A model generated the notes under the pieces. It ran no database searches. It saw nothing but the letters and a program-made list of their open reading frames with translations, and was not told the origin of the DNA. From contig NC_030857.1 in the NCBI RefSeq assembly GCF_000208745.1, positions 14,790,113 through 14,854,112 of the forward strand: DNA of 64,000 nt, written 5' to 3'. Both the position numbers and the translations under genes were made by a program. Positions 49,427 through 62,900 of this stretch are shown piece by piece (position 1 is the stretch's first letter; the number at the start of each line of letters is the position of its first letter). Origin of the DNA: Theobroma cacao (Eukaryota; Streptophyta; Magnoliopsida; Malvales; Malvaceae).

Positions 49427-50150
49427 ACAATTTTCGTTTTTTATATTTAAGTAAGCCTTTACACACTGTTGCAATATTGTAAACTCTAATAACTTTTTAA
49501 GTCTTTCAAATTTCAGCTTAATCTATTATCTATCACGAATAATTTTCTAAAATGAGTAAAGATATTTTTATTTAAAAATATTTAAACTTATTCCGTAGGG
49601 GACGAACTAGTTAATACAAAAAGAAATCAATATTAATTATTTCGTGTTTTTAAAAAATGTTCATTCTCGGAAATGGTTATCCCCTAACTCAAAAATGAAC
49701 AAAAGGAGGTAATAGTTTTCATCTAAGAAGAAGAGGGAGAGGGGAATGACTTAAGCTATTACCCCAACCAAAGTCTTATCTTTTGTCTCTTTCCAGGGAC
49801 TTAAGTGAAAAACCTCAAAATCTTTTTCGCTTATAATAGAATTTTATCAAAATGATGAGGTAAACTTCCAATTTTATAAAATTGTTGGGGGTCAAATTTT
49901 TATTTTGTTGTCTTTTCCAAAATTGTCTGAATGCAAATATCATAAATAAATAAAAAAAATCTTATGAATGCTGACGTCGAATGTTAGGTGTGTGTATATA
50001 TATTCTTCTCCCTGGTGATGCATTTTTGGTGCAAGAGCCTTTTCTTCTTCTTCTTCTTCATGTCCACATGTTTTTCTCTTTCTTTAAACCTTCTTTCCTC
50101 TTATATATATACAGATTCCATTAATATCTGGGTTTGGCTAGAAAGAAGAA
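49427..50150. promoter_or_regulatory. Upstream region of the DUF506 gene
   Basis: TATATATA at 49995-50002 followed by CT/CTT-rich sequence (50040-50061) is a plausible core promoter and leader. A second 'tatatatatac' at 50102-50112 is closer to the ATG. The rest of the stretch is AT-rich without a recognised gene. Confidence 0.4.
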
Positions 50151-52476
50151 ATGGGTAAGCTTATTGGAGAGAAGGCTCTTGAACAGTACCATGGTCATCA
50201 TCATCATAATCAGCATGGCTGCTGCTATAATTACAGCCTTGAAGAGAAAGTTTCAGAGTTTCTGGACAGCAACAATTTTGCTGAATCCGATGCTTGTCTT
50301 AACCAAGAAACTATTGATGGCTATGGATCAGATGGTAATGAATCCAATGACCCTATTGAACGTACCCTTTACTGGGAATCCCAGGAGGCTTTGCTTCAGG
50401 TATATTTATATCTATATGTATTTCATGTCACCACATAGGTATTTAATTACCATGGGAATGGGATGGTTTTTTCTACTTTGGGCTCATAAACATCTCAGGA
50501 TATTTCTGTAAACCTGGTTTCAAGGTTAACTACTCATAGGAAAAAAAAAATCAGAAATAGCAGACAAAGGAGTAGCTTTCATTGAAATAGCAGACATGGT
50601 TTTGATAGGTTTGTCCATAAGCTAGCTAGAAACCAGACAAAATATCAAATAAAGATTTACTTCCATAAGCGAGCAGCATATGAGACTTGTTAGTCAGTTA
50701 AAGAAAGCAAAGTAAAAAATGGAGAGAGAGAGGAAGGGAGGTGAATCAGGGGGGTGTTGATTGTTTTGTAAATGAATGTTTGTAATTAAACCACATGTTG
50801 GGTTGCGGAGCTTCATAAACATAGAAAAGCCCCTATTTCTTGTGTGGTACACAAATAATAAACCAGAGCCTTCTGTTTTCTATTTTCATGCACAGATGAT
50901 CCCTTTTTTTGGACTGATTTTGACTGTGAACTTGACAACTATTTATTCCTTAAAATAATTTATAATAAGATATAAATTACAAGCTAAACGAATTACAATA
51001 TATTAAAATTAGGTGAATGATTGTGTTATGAATTTCAGTAAAATATGATATAAGTCTTCAACTTACAAGTAAAGAATTTTTTTTCACATGATACACATGC
51101 CTTTTGAGCTAGAGGTGTGATCTTTCGATAAAGTGGCATTAAAATTTATTCAATTTTCATTAAGGTGAGATTTCTATAAGTAATATTAAGGTCGAGATAA
51201 TCTCGAACAAACGTGGGTTCCTTTCTTTTATGAGTGAACGAACCAAGATGAGTTTCTTTTGTTTATGTGTCAAAAGAACCCATATAATGTCAAATATTCT
51301 ATTTGTCTTTCACCTAATAATCTAGTCTTTTGAATTAAAAATATACTACTTTGAAATTAAGGGGAAAAAAATTTCCGTCCTCACATTAATTACAAAATTT
51401 TGTGCAAAAATTTCATTATCAAAATGTTCAAATTTGGTTTAACAATAGATTCTTCATCTTTTATATAACTCTTTCATTTTTGTTTGTTTGCTCTTGTGCT
51501 TAAATGTTTCAGGAAATTCTAGAGCGTTACGTGTTGACAGGTTCCAAGTTACGACAAGAAATTTGTCGAATCATAGAGGTAGCAAGAGAGACAGACTTTT
51601 GCAGCTGCACCAAGCCAAGCATCGATGGTTGCACCCACTGCTTGCGAAAGAGAGTAATCAGTCTGCTTTGTGATAGAGGACTTAACGCCTCTCTCTGTGT
51701 TTCCAAGTGGAAACACACCAAAAAGCATCCCGGAGGTTAATTTCTCATTATATTCTTGATTTAATATTGAATTTTATCGATTTATTTTGATTTCATTTAA
51801 TTTATGCAATATCACAGTTCACACTAATGTACAGATATCGTATGATTTGATATATTAAACCCATAATTTATCAAATATCACGATTTACGTCAACTTGCAA
51901 GATATTTTCTATTTAGTACATTGAACTTCACAATTTTATTTCACAAATAATACTTCATTGAAAATAATGCTAACACTTAAATACACTATCGTAGTTTAAT
52001 GCATATCGATGTGAAATTTACGACAGACTTTTACGATCATGATATATTTTCAATTTCATTGATGATGAAAAAAATGATGAAATTGAAATATTCCATTAAT
52101 GTAAGTTATAAATTTTGATAAAATATGGATCTAATTATGTTATGCATTTACCTAATGACTTTCAGGGACACATGAATACATTGAGGTGATTGCAAGCACA
52201 CAGGGGAAGAAGAAGCAAGTCCCGTTTGTGATCGAATTGGAGTTCCGAGACCAATTCGAGATTGCGAAAGCATGCGATGAGTACAGCAAGCTTGTAGAGC
52301 AATTACCCAAGTGTTATGCAGGCAAAGCTGATTACCTGAACGCCATGGTTGGTGTCATGTGCGATGCAGCCAAAAGGTCAATGGAGGAGAAGAACCTCCA
52401 CATGGGCCCATGGAGGAAGAGAAGCTTCATGCAGATGAAATGGTCAAATTCTTCAGAGCCACGCTCTACTGAATGA
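50151..52476 (+). CDS. DUF506 / PDDEXK-like protein of unknown function
   Basis: Three exons: 50151-50399, 51513-51735 and 52166-52476, in phase, giving 260 residues. The N-terminal part has a His-rich stretch (HGHHHHNQHG, about 14-23), an LEEKVSEFLD helix and an acidic linker. Family blocks of the plant DUF506 (PDDEXK_6) group follow: LRQEICRIIEVAR, then the Cys-rich CSCTKPSIDGCTHC, then LCVSKWKHTKKHPGG with THEYIEVI across the intron 2 junction, then PFVIELEFRDQFEIAKA. The fold is predicted to resemble restriction-type nucleases, but no nuclease activity is known, and one Arabidopsis member (RXR1) represses root-hair growth. Start chosen because MGKLIGEKAL is the only ATG in frame before the conserved helix. 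Confidence 0.87.
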
Positions 52477-53922
52477 AACCCTCCCTACCAAGTTTTGTTA
52501 GGCTCTCGTGTGGGCAAGTGCATCGATCTTGCTTCAACCTCTTAGCAGCTCCTGGTAATTTTGTTGCGGCCGATAGGTAAAATAATAGGCAAGACCCCAT
52601 GGCAGAGAGTCCCGACGGGGCGCCAATTTTTGTATCCTGAGGAAAAATTGAGTGTCAGGTCAGGTTAGGGTCAATATAGAGTGTATGAACATATGTAAAG
52701 TGTTGAATTCAGAGCAGTTTGATTCACAGTAAAAATGCTATCTGTATTGCTTATTAAATGTATAAACTTGCATGCTATCTGTATTTGATTTAAATAAATT
52801 TGCAAAAACTTAATTGAACGTAATAAATTAATACAAATTTATTTTAAAATTTTTTTAAACAATTCCAAAACTTTTTCACATATTATACTTATATTAGAAT
52901 AATAAAAAATAAATAACGGAATGATGAAGGGAATTCGGCTAATCCCATATATTTTTTTGGCTGTACCAATTTTCTTACAACAGAGTGACAGCTTCAACAT
53001 AATTTAACAGCTGAAGATCTACCAATGAAGTCTCACTTCAATAGTTAGATGAAGGCCTTGAGAATTATTAAGCCTTACCTCAGATCCCCACTCCACCCTC
53101 ATCACTTGAGCTAAAGCTCAGATGACTCTTGATTTTTTATTTATGCAAGTAATCTGATTAATATAAAAAAGCAGCTTGTTAAAATACTTTGTTTGAGAAA
53201 ATACACAGTATTCATTCTTCCCATTGACCAGTTGGTTAACCCAATCTTAACTCGACTTATGCCAAACACTTCTGCCAAGTACTTCCAGAGGAAAGCAGGC
53301 AAGGTGATCGACGATGACGACGTCTAGATTGAGTGAAGGAGTGTCACGCCCAGTTCTTTAGAAAAAGTAGACTAAAGTGCTTCAATCGCACTACCAGGCC
53401 AGTAGGAAGATCTTGATACAATTATGAAGGTGAGTACTACACATCCTATTAGGTTAACTTTTTGAGAAGAGGATAACAACCCGCGATAACCTAAGCTCAA
53501 ACCCGTTATGGTAGAACCAAAGAAGAGAACAAAATACTATACCAAATACTTGGCCAAGAGAGGCGGGAAGAATCCAGTCTTGCAAAAATGTTACTAGCAT
53601 CAAAATTGAAGAAAGGCAATTGGAAGAGAAAAGTATGTAGAACAAATTTTAATGTAATTTTTCAATTGTACTTTGATACAAGAATGATTTCTGGAATCAC
53701 ATACAGTACTCAAATGTTTCTTTTCTAAATAGTGTCTATGCTACAATTTAATTGAGCCTAGAGTAACACTCAGCAGTGGTAACTGGTAAGGGGGAAAAAA
53801 TAGAAGAATGTTCATTATATGAATCAAGTGATAATTTTGAGCTAAGCTAAATAATTGCTGTTGTTTTTGTGCAACTCAGAGCCCATATATATCAAATCTT
53901 GAATAGAAGCAGTAAAGCACCT
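52477..53922. other. Convergent spacer between DUF506 and ABHD11-like genes
   Basis: It includes both 3' untranslated regions. 52600-52640 has the phrase 'cccgacggggcgccaatttt', reminiscent of the PBS region of gypsy elements. 52770-52880 resembles a single arm of the family 3 MITE-like repeats ('aatttttttaaacaattcc'). No gene is recognised. Confidence 0.4.
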
Positions 53923-56900
53923 TTAGGCTTTAACTCCCTTGAAGGAAAATGAAAGAATCCTGAAGAGTCCATCAGGGTTGTCAGCATGTACCTATTAAGA
54001 GATTAAATTGAAAATGAGCACCTCTTTGACATAAAGCAAAACAAACATTAACAAAAATCTTCACATTCAGGAAAATAACTCAGCATGCACCTAAAATGTA
54101 CAAATGATACAGCTACAGAGAACTATTCAGCAAATAAATAACTAAATCAGCCCACAGAATCACATCTCGAACAGAGGTTTTCCATATGTTGTTGCTATGT
54201 TACAAATGCAGCAGAACAGACTACTTTCAAATGCTCTGAATGCCAAAAGACTAGGAGGTACTGATCAGGAAAGCTGCACTTTATTTTTTTCATTTTTAAT
54301 TTTCACGAGTTACACAGCCTTTTTCTATTTAGGTTGCATAATTTCAAGCAGCCTGAAAGTTCCTTTTATCTCTGGAAGAGAGTGATTATAGAACAATGTC
54401 AGTCTGGAGACACCATACTAGGATAGCATAAGCAACTTCTTGGAAAGCTCTAATCCTTCTTAGGTTCTAAACACATTATTGAGTATGAAACTCAGTAATA
54501 GTTCTTAGGTTCTACACCAGTCTTGTTTAAACACTTAAAAGAGATATTACCGTACTTGGCGTAACTCCAAGTGGCAAATGCTTTGTGCAAAATAATAATA
54601 AAGAAATTAAAGCATGTGCAATGGATGTACCCAGTGCCCAGCATCTTCAAGGACGTGCATTTCAACTCCACCTCCCTCATCAGCAGCAGACTCTTCAGCA
54701 GCATGGATTCGCTGAAGATCTTCAAGGGCCCAACGATGCAAACTCCTTTCTGCTTTCAAAAAATTAACATGCACACCACGAGGTAGATTTTCCACCACTT
54801 CCCTGCATTTATTCAACCAAAAGAATAAAATGAAAGAAAATATACAAGCTTTAAGTTCAAAAGGTTGCAAATATATTAAACAAATGCTTTTTTCAAGAAG
54901 GAAACAGATTTCACTTTTTATTTTTGTGTTTATCATTTCAGAAATATAAATATAAAAGTCACGTACAAGACAACATTGAGGGTGAATTTAGACAAGAAAA
55001 ATAAAATACAGACCACACCCTACAGCTGAATCTAGGTGAGATTACCATAAATTTGTTTCTTCATAGGACTGGTACATTTCAGAGATCCCTTCAAGGTCAA
55101 ACACCCATGACAAGCTTGATGATGGTGTACCAGCAGCAGCAGTTGGTCGAAGATTAGTTACAACCCACTGAATGAGTAAAAACCGGGTAAATATTGGGAG
55201 CAACAGAAATATGACATCATCAGAGAAACATGACAAATGATGTCAAATCAAAGATGAAAATGATATTCCTTTCTCTTTTATTTTTCCTTTATAGTCATGA
55301 ACTAGTCTCAAAATAAATCTAACAGTATCTAAAAAGAACTGAGAAACAAAGATTATACAGATAACCAATTGAAAGTCACAGCTCAAAAACTTCATTACCA
55401 AACAATGTGCTGGAGATACAATGACAAATCAGCAAACAGTAAGAATGATGTAAATATTTTTAGAAGATAACACATTTTCTTTGTAGACAAACTGGCAAAT
55501 TTCCCTGACAGGGAAGAACAATCTGATACAAGATGCATGGCAGCTTTTGACCTTGACTCTCAACAATGGATCTAGATGGACACACTAACACTTCAATCAC
55601 AAGGAAGCAGCACTGACAAGACAGTTTATCAATATTTTAATCCAGAGTGATTTCAATCAAGACATCATCCATGATAGACCAATTCACACCCCCCTTGCCA
55701 CTAACGAGCAAATCCTGAACAGACCTTACAGGACAATAGTATATGCTTGTTTTCCTGCCCTCATGCAGAACAAGCAAAGCAAAGAAATATAAAAGTTCCT
55801 CCAATCGTTATTCTGCACATTTAATGAACATACTGTATTATTTCTACAAGAAAAGAGTAAACTATTGGTAATAGATTAAAATATATTGGCTGACATCCAG
55901 GAATATTGGCTTTATGACATCATCTATATTTTAAAAGTTTAAAGGTGCAGAAAGCTACTCCTATTTCCATCTATATTGCCATATTGTTAACCTTAGACAA
56001 GTAAGATCAAACTGTTTCCAATAACAGTTGCAGACAACTTGTATCACATCAGGCCGTGTCAACATCTGTTGAGAGAACATGAAATGCTTTCTCTTCAACA
56101 TGTGTTTTTGTGTACACACATGAGTGTGTTTTCCCCCTTTTTTTTTCTTTAAGTTTTAATTCAGTGCTATATCTGTTTGTGTTTATTTCCTTTTTCAAAG
56201 CAATTTTCAGTAACCTAGAAAACTGGGGAACCGTATGCCAAACTTTTATCCACAAATTAAGCTAAGACTAAGATAACACATCTGAAGGAATATATACACA
56301 TATATATATATAGAGCACTCATATTTATTCAATAAATGATCAAGCAAATAATGTGCAGTACTATTTTGTCAATAAAATCATATAGCGGCCATCACTGGAC
56401 ACCAAAATAGAAACCGTAGACCAACAACTTATAAAGGAGCCCCATCCTTGGTAGGTGGTGGTAATATACCTGTGCGACATCCTTAGAAAACCCTTCTTGA
56501 ACTAGAGCATTCACAATAGCCCGCTTCGAAGAGACCTTCCTTGATAAAAATTATAGCAAAATTAGAGCCACATCTAAAGAAGGAGAAAAAATAAAGGAAT
56601 GATTTTCTCTTTTTTTTTTTTTTTTAAGGGGGTATGCAGGAAATGCAAAAGCTATAAATTCAACATATAAGAACAAAAACGATACATGGATTAGTTTAAT
56701 TACGGCAGAAATTGTTATTAGTTAACTCTTGCTAAGAGTAGACTAGTAAATAGTAAATTTAAAGATAATAATAATAATAAATCAAGGATATAATTCCTAT
56801 CAATCTCAAGAGTTTCCACACAATATCTGCATGAAGACATCATACGTGGACACCTAGCTTCACCAAAGGAAACAATAAAAAGGAAACTCAAACAGTGAAA

Positions 56901-59900
56901 AAAAAAAAAAAACATAACTGAGGCTCAAATTGATGTAAACTGAAGTTTGAACATAAAGACTAGCCATTAGAAATGTACAACCTCTTAGCAAACAATATCC
57001 AACTAGAATACGGCTGCCCAATGCATCTAAAAGACTATTTATACTAGGGTTACAATAGCTTTTAATCCTAGACCCTGGAAATACATAAACCCCACATAAA
57101 CCCAGCCAATCAAACTCTTTAAAAGATCACATGCTAGTCACATGAACACATAACAAAATGAAAATAATTACAAACCATAAACAAAAGGTCAAACAGGAAA
57201 AATTAAAGAACATATCAAAAAAACAAATTTAGATAAGTTCTGGAAAGCTCCTACATCACTAATTACCCATCTTAGATTGATTGGGTACCAAGGAATTGAT
57301 ACCATGGTCCATGACATCTACTAGTATGCAAATAATTGAATTAAGGAAGTTCATATTGACCAAATGAAAGATTACACAAGCATGTCAATAGCATAGTCGA
57401 TATATCAAATGAGAAAATACATACAAAATGTCAACTAATGATTCACCTCCATAGGCAGTTTCCTTAAGAAAGATATTAACTCTGCTGGGTGGTCATCGCC
57501 ATCTCCACCAGCTCGAACTTTTCCAGGAGTGGCATCTAGAACCCATACCTATAAAAGAAAACCATAAAAAGCAAATTGCAAAGAAAAGTAATGGGGGAAA
57601 AAGAAACACATACATACATAGATATCCACCTTAAGATGCAATTAACATTCCACCAGTGAATCTAAAAAACTAAAACCAACTTAAAAATATCTAAGAGATA
57701 GAAAACTTACCCTAACTGGTCGTGGAAGTGGCTTTGCAACTTGTTCCACCATGCTCAAGACAACTGAGAAACAGAGCATACTAGCCTTTTTATCTCCTCA
57801 TTATATTTTTATCATATCACTAGAATTAAGGACATTAACTTTCCTAAAAACTAAACATACCTTTTCCTCCAAAGCTGTGGCCAATTAGAACACGGGGTGT
57901 TATTCTAAGCTGTGCAATCTATTCTAGCATAAAAACACAGAAAACAGTTATTGAGAAGAAGAATAAGAAACAGAAGTCTTAAATGTACAATATTCTTCTC
58001 TAATATCCTTTTTTTTTTCTTTTTGGAAGAGACAAGCGGTGGAAAACCAGTTTTAAAGAATGAATGACTTAAATGTTTAAGAAGTTAATTAAGAAAGCTA
58101 GAAATGAATGTTAAAATAGACATTTTATTAAGTGCAGCTAGTCTAGCAGATAAAGCTAATTGTAGTTTGGCAGGAAAAGAAAAACTCTACTGAGATCAAA
58201 GCAGTTCTTCAATCAATAATTAAGGGAATGGTAAATAGGAGGACTTCTATGATGCACAACCATCACATTAGAGAAAAAGGTTTATTTCAACTGCACAACT
58301 GATAAAATTCCTCATCTCTTCTATGTTTGTTTAAGTAATATTAATGGTCCAAATTTTCTAGCAAGTTTCAATCAAACCCATTGCAAGAAAGCAATCATGT
58401 CAAGAGTACAATATCACTCGTCATGATTTTAATTGAAATCAATAAATTACCAGAAGAGGCAAAATAATGGAGTAAAGCCTGTTTTGAATGTCCTAAAATA
58501 ACTTATCACAAAGCAAATTTCAAATAATTTTAGAATGACATGGGAGGTATTGAAGCATTCTCATCATTATATCTTGATCAAATGAAGCTGAATTAACATA
58601 GTAATTCTGCTTCACCATTTATCCGACTGGAGTTTGGTCAACTAACATCAAGATTCAAGAGTTACATTCAAGTAAAAACTAATAGTCAGGCTTAAGAACC
58701 ACGCACTAGTTTTAGCACATCTAAAGCAGTTGAAGCAACAGTGTGTGGACCTCTCTTCTTGAATGATGCAGAATCACCATGGCACCGCAAATCTACTAAA
58801 ACAAACTGCATTAGGCAAAATATTAGAACACATGAGATTCTTAGAAGCATCATAAATTAAATACTTCTACCGATCAATCTAACTGCAAATGATCCTAAGC
58901 TAGATTAGCATAAATGAGAAGCAAGCTCCAAGAAATGCAAAATGAAAATATATATAAGGGATAGGACTGGGAAAAGAGGAAGAAAAAGAAAGAAAAGAAA
59001 AGTTACACCAGCTGCAGCACAATTTAATATAAATATATAAAAGACAAAGCCTTTGGAAAAAACGGAAATAATCCTACGTGAATAGTCCATCTTTCTGACA
59101 CATGTACATTCTAAATAAATGCAATATGTCTACTATAATCAATGAAAACTTTTTATTTTTGTATTGGAAGATTAAATTTACTACATTTGATTATTTGCGT
59201 TAGGCATTTTACATGTTTAATACGAATTCATATTAGATTAAGTTAAGAATTTCTAATTGTTAGCCTAAATGAACTTATAAATGACCATTTAATGTTAAAA
59301 ATTCAACTTTCTAAAGGATATTCCAGCCCAAAAATATATTTGTTAGCATAATTCAAACCAAAAGAAAAATTTATAATACTGAAATTGGCATTGATTCCAT
59401 TGCTTTCTTTTTTTGTTTCACATAGCATTTAATGCCTATTATTACTATTAAATTTTTTTTACTTTTAACAATTACTTTGTCATTTATACTTCTAATTTTC
59501 AATAGAATTATTTATTCTTCTAATTGTCCAGATCTTTAAGATATTGCTCTTTAGCATGCATGTTTCCAACTTAACTTTTTTGCACTCTATTTAATGTTGT
59601 TACTTTTATTCTAAATTTAAAAATTTATTGTAAATGAAATCATCACCTGTGCATTGCACAGGCTTAAATCTAGTTAGATTGGAAATATCATCTTCACTCA
59701 TCTAGGTCTAAGATTAAGGTCCTCTACTCAAAATACGGTGTTTTGCTAAGAACAAAGTTAAGATGACAGTTTGTGGAACACTAGCATGCTAACGGTCCAG
59801 TTTTGGTTGTCTTTTGTTACAGGAACTTACATTCAACATTAAAATTTATTGTAGAAAGGTAATTAGGGCTCAGTATTTGGGTGGGAGAATTAGAATTTTT

Positions 59901-62900
59901 CTTCTTGCATGAAAATAGGCTAAGAAGCTATTGTGGAAAAATAGGGGGCAATTAAGAGTCAGACAGTTTTAGGGTCTAGGGATATGAAAATGACTAACAG
60001 TTAGCCTTGTCTGTTTAGTGGAGACAAGGTGAAACCTAGGCAATCTCCCCTAGGATTTTATAAGAAATCAAACATAGAAAAGAAGGCCTTTACACCGTTA
60101 CTGGAGTTCTACGTTATGGAAAAACCTCTCTTATTAAGTTTGCTACCTGACATTACTAAAAGACTAACTTCACCTGCACTGCAAGAAGATAAGAACAACA
60201 CCAACCATTCGATTGGACCAAACATAAGGACCCAATAGTACTGCTAGACCAACCTAAGACCTGTGACACCACCATAAAACTTACATAAACAGTCTTGATC
60301 CAATCAAATTAACAAACTTGGTAAACTGCAGCAGCCACATATAAAAGTTCAAAGCGTACAATTAAACGAAACTCAGACCAAACCTAATCACTAAAGATCC
60401 CATGGCAGCTATAAGTCTCCATAGAAATCCACATCGAAGCTTGCACCTACAAACCAGCTTTTGCTCACCATTTATATGCTTTAATTGGATGCTGACAGTA
60501 ATGTTTCTTATCGTGTTTCTTATGCTTTCTTCAAAGTCATGAAACCAGTAAGGCATTCCGGTCCATCCAAGGGTAGACTTACTGATTCCTTTCCTATAAT
60601 ATGCTCTGTGTTCTAATTAGGTGCATTTTCAAGATTTTATTTTTTTGACTTGGCTGTTGTAAATTGCAATAATTCAATAGATATTGTAACAGTGCTCAAA
60701 AACTTACAAGAATCTGTTCTATACCTTTTTCCTAATCAACAAATTGCAATAGTGTTCAAGATTTTTATTTTTTTCTTTTTGACAATGTCATATTTGACAA
60801 TCTCATCTTTTCTTAATTCCAAATTACCTCTTTTATATAATTCGTTATCACTTTTCAGTTTATTGATTTTTCCTTAATTCAACATTTTTTACTGTCCTTT
60901 TCATTTTAATATAATAAAGTACCATGTATGAGTCTTGATGTTTGCCTGTAATGGTTTCTAAGCACAAATTTTACACATTAGAAAAATTACTTAAGTGAAC
61001 ATAATGTTACAACTAAAAGAAATAATTAAATTATTTTATTGAAACATATTAACTGATATACTACCATTGTATTCAACTAATGGCAATAGTTAATTGATAA
61101 ACTTCTCACACTTCACTCCGAGTCTGTTATTTTTTCCCTTTTTGGGCCTAGGATGTTTAGGTTTTTAGATTTTTGTTATTTTCTTCAATAGTGTCACTCT
61201 ATATTTTTAATCTCATTTTTTTCTTTAAAGTCCCTATCACTTTTTTATTTCTAGTTTTTACCTTGATCCCTCAACTTTTTATTTTTCTAATTGTCCTTTT
61301 CTTTTCTAACCAAGTATTTTGTTTCTAATTTATTCATGTTTTATTCAATCAAAAATTCAAATATACCTTTCTTTTAAATAATTCACCCAGTATTTTGTTT
61401 CTATTTTATTCACGTTTCATTCAATAAAGATTCAAAGCACCTTTCTTTTTAACAATAAGTATCTCAATCAATTAACTGCATTATTTTCTTTATTTAATTG
61501 AATATCCATTTATCACACAAACAATACTACTAAATAAATAAATGAAAAAAAAAAACACCACAACATGCGGGCATTATTGCTTGTTAACATCCTAATTTCC
61601 AAGACCCATGTTGCCACATAAACCACATTAAGCAGATCATAGATATCTATCACACAGATGTCACAATGCCACAATAACTTTCCAAGTAAATTCACAATGA
61701 TTATCAATATTTGTTTTAAGGCATCAAAATGAAAGGCTAATTTGGTAAAACCACAAATACATTTCTTCCTTTTGCAATGAGAGACACACAGGGATATACT
61801 AATGACATATAACTACTGGATTAACCAAAAGGTATCCTTACAAAATGGTGGGAGGAAGACAACAAAAGCAAACAGAAAGTTACTCAAAGTTACCTGCCAT
61901 GTTGGAAATTCTTGTGCCAGTCGCCGAGCAAAAGTTCCTACAACATATAAAACAGATATATTTTACATACTCATTACTTTCATGCGCAAAAATGCAAACA
62001 ATGAATTTGTTCTTAAAATATACCAAATAACAATGTCCAAGACAAATACAAACATCAGAGCATCAGTACACTAAAACAGAGTAGAAATCGGACCGTCAGA
62101 AAATGCTCAGCAAAGTACATAATTGCATTTATGCATGGAACCAAGATATTTGCTGAATTAGAAAACTAAGTGTAACAACATGATAGAGTTGGGAACCACC
62201 TTTGGCAGGCACAGTTAAGCCACAGACACCTAAAGTATAGAATGGTTTGGAACAGAATTTTAGGACAACTCAGTGACTAAATGAAAATGGAAAAGGGCAG
62301 GGTAAACTGCAAGCCTCTGATTTGTTTCTAACAGCTGGATCCTGTGGATTTGTTTTCATCATCTGATCAAAGACAATGTCGTTTATTAATAACAATTATT
62401 CCCAATTGAAATATCTATTAGCTAAAGTGTACAATTTTTGCAGTTTAGACAAGGTTGCCCAAATAATTAAAATATTGTGTATAATTACACTTAATGCAAA
62501 CCGGAATGTCAAGGAGTGAATCTCTGTACTATTCCCAATTGAAATATCTATTAGCTAAAGAGTACAATTTTTGCAGTTTCGACCAGGTTGCCCAAATAAT
62601 TAAAATATCACGTATAATTACACTTAAGGCAAACCAGAATGTCAAGGAGTGACTCTCTGTAACATATACCACATGTAAGGTAGCCAACATTTGCAAATTC
62701 AACAGTTCTTTTAAATTTTTCTTTTGAATGTAAAGACAATTCTCCAAGTTCCATAATTCCATGTCTTTTAGAGAGGGAAAAGATCATTACTTAGGAATAA
62801 AATAAGATAAATAAACAGAAAAAGGAAGAGCATTCCAGTTCCCAAAAACAGGTGCAACTATATCCCATTTCAGGCTATGGGAGAAAAAGGGACATGCACT

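Noticed and set aside
50134..50511. 125-codon frame overlapping DUF506 exon 1
   Set aside because: The competing frame from 50151 carries the conserved DUF506 sequence and ends at a good splice donor.
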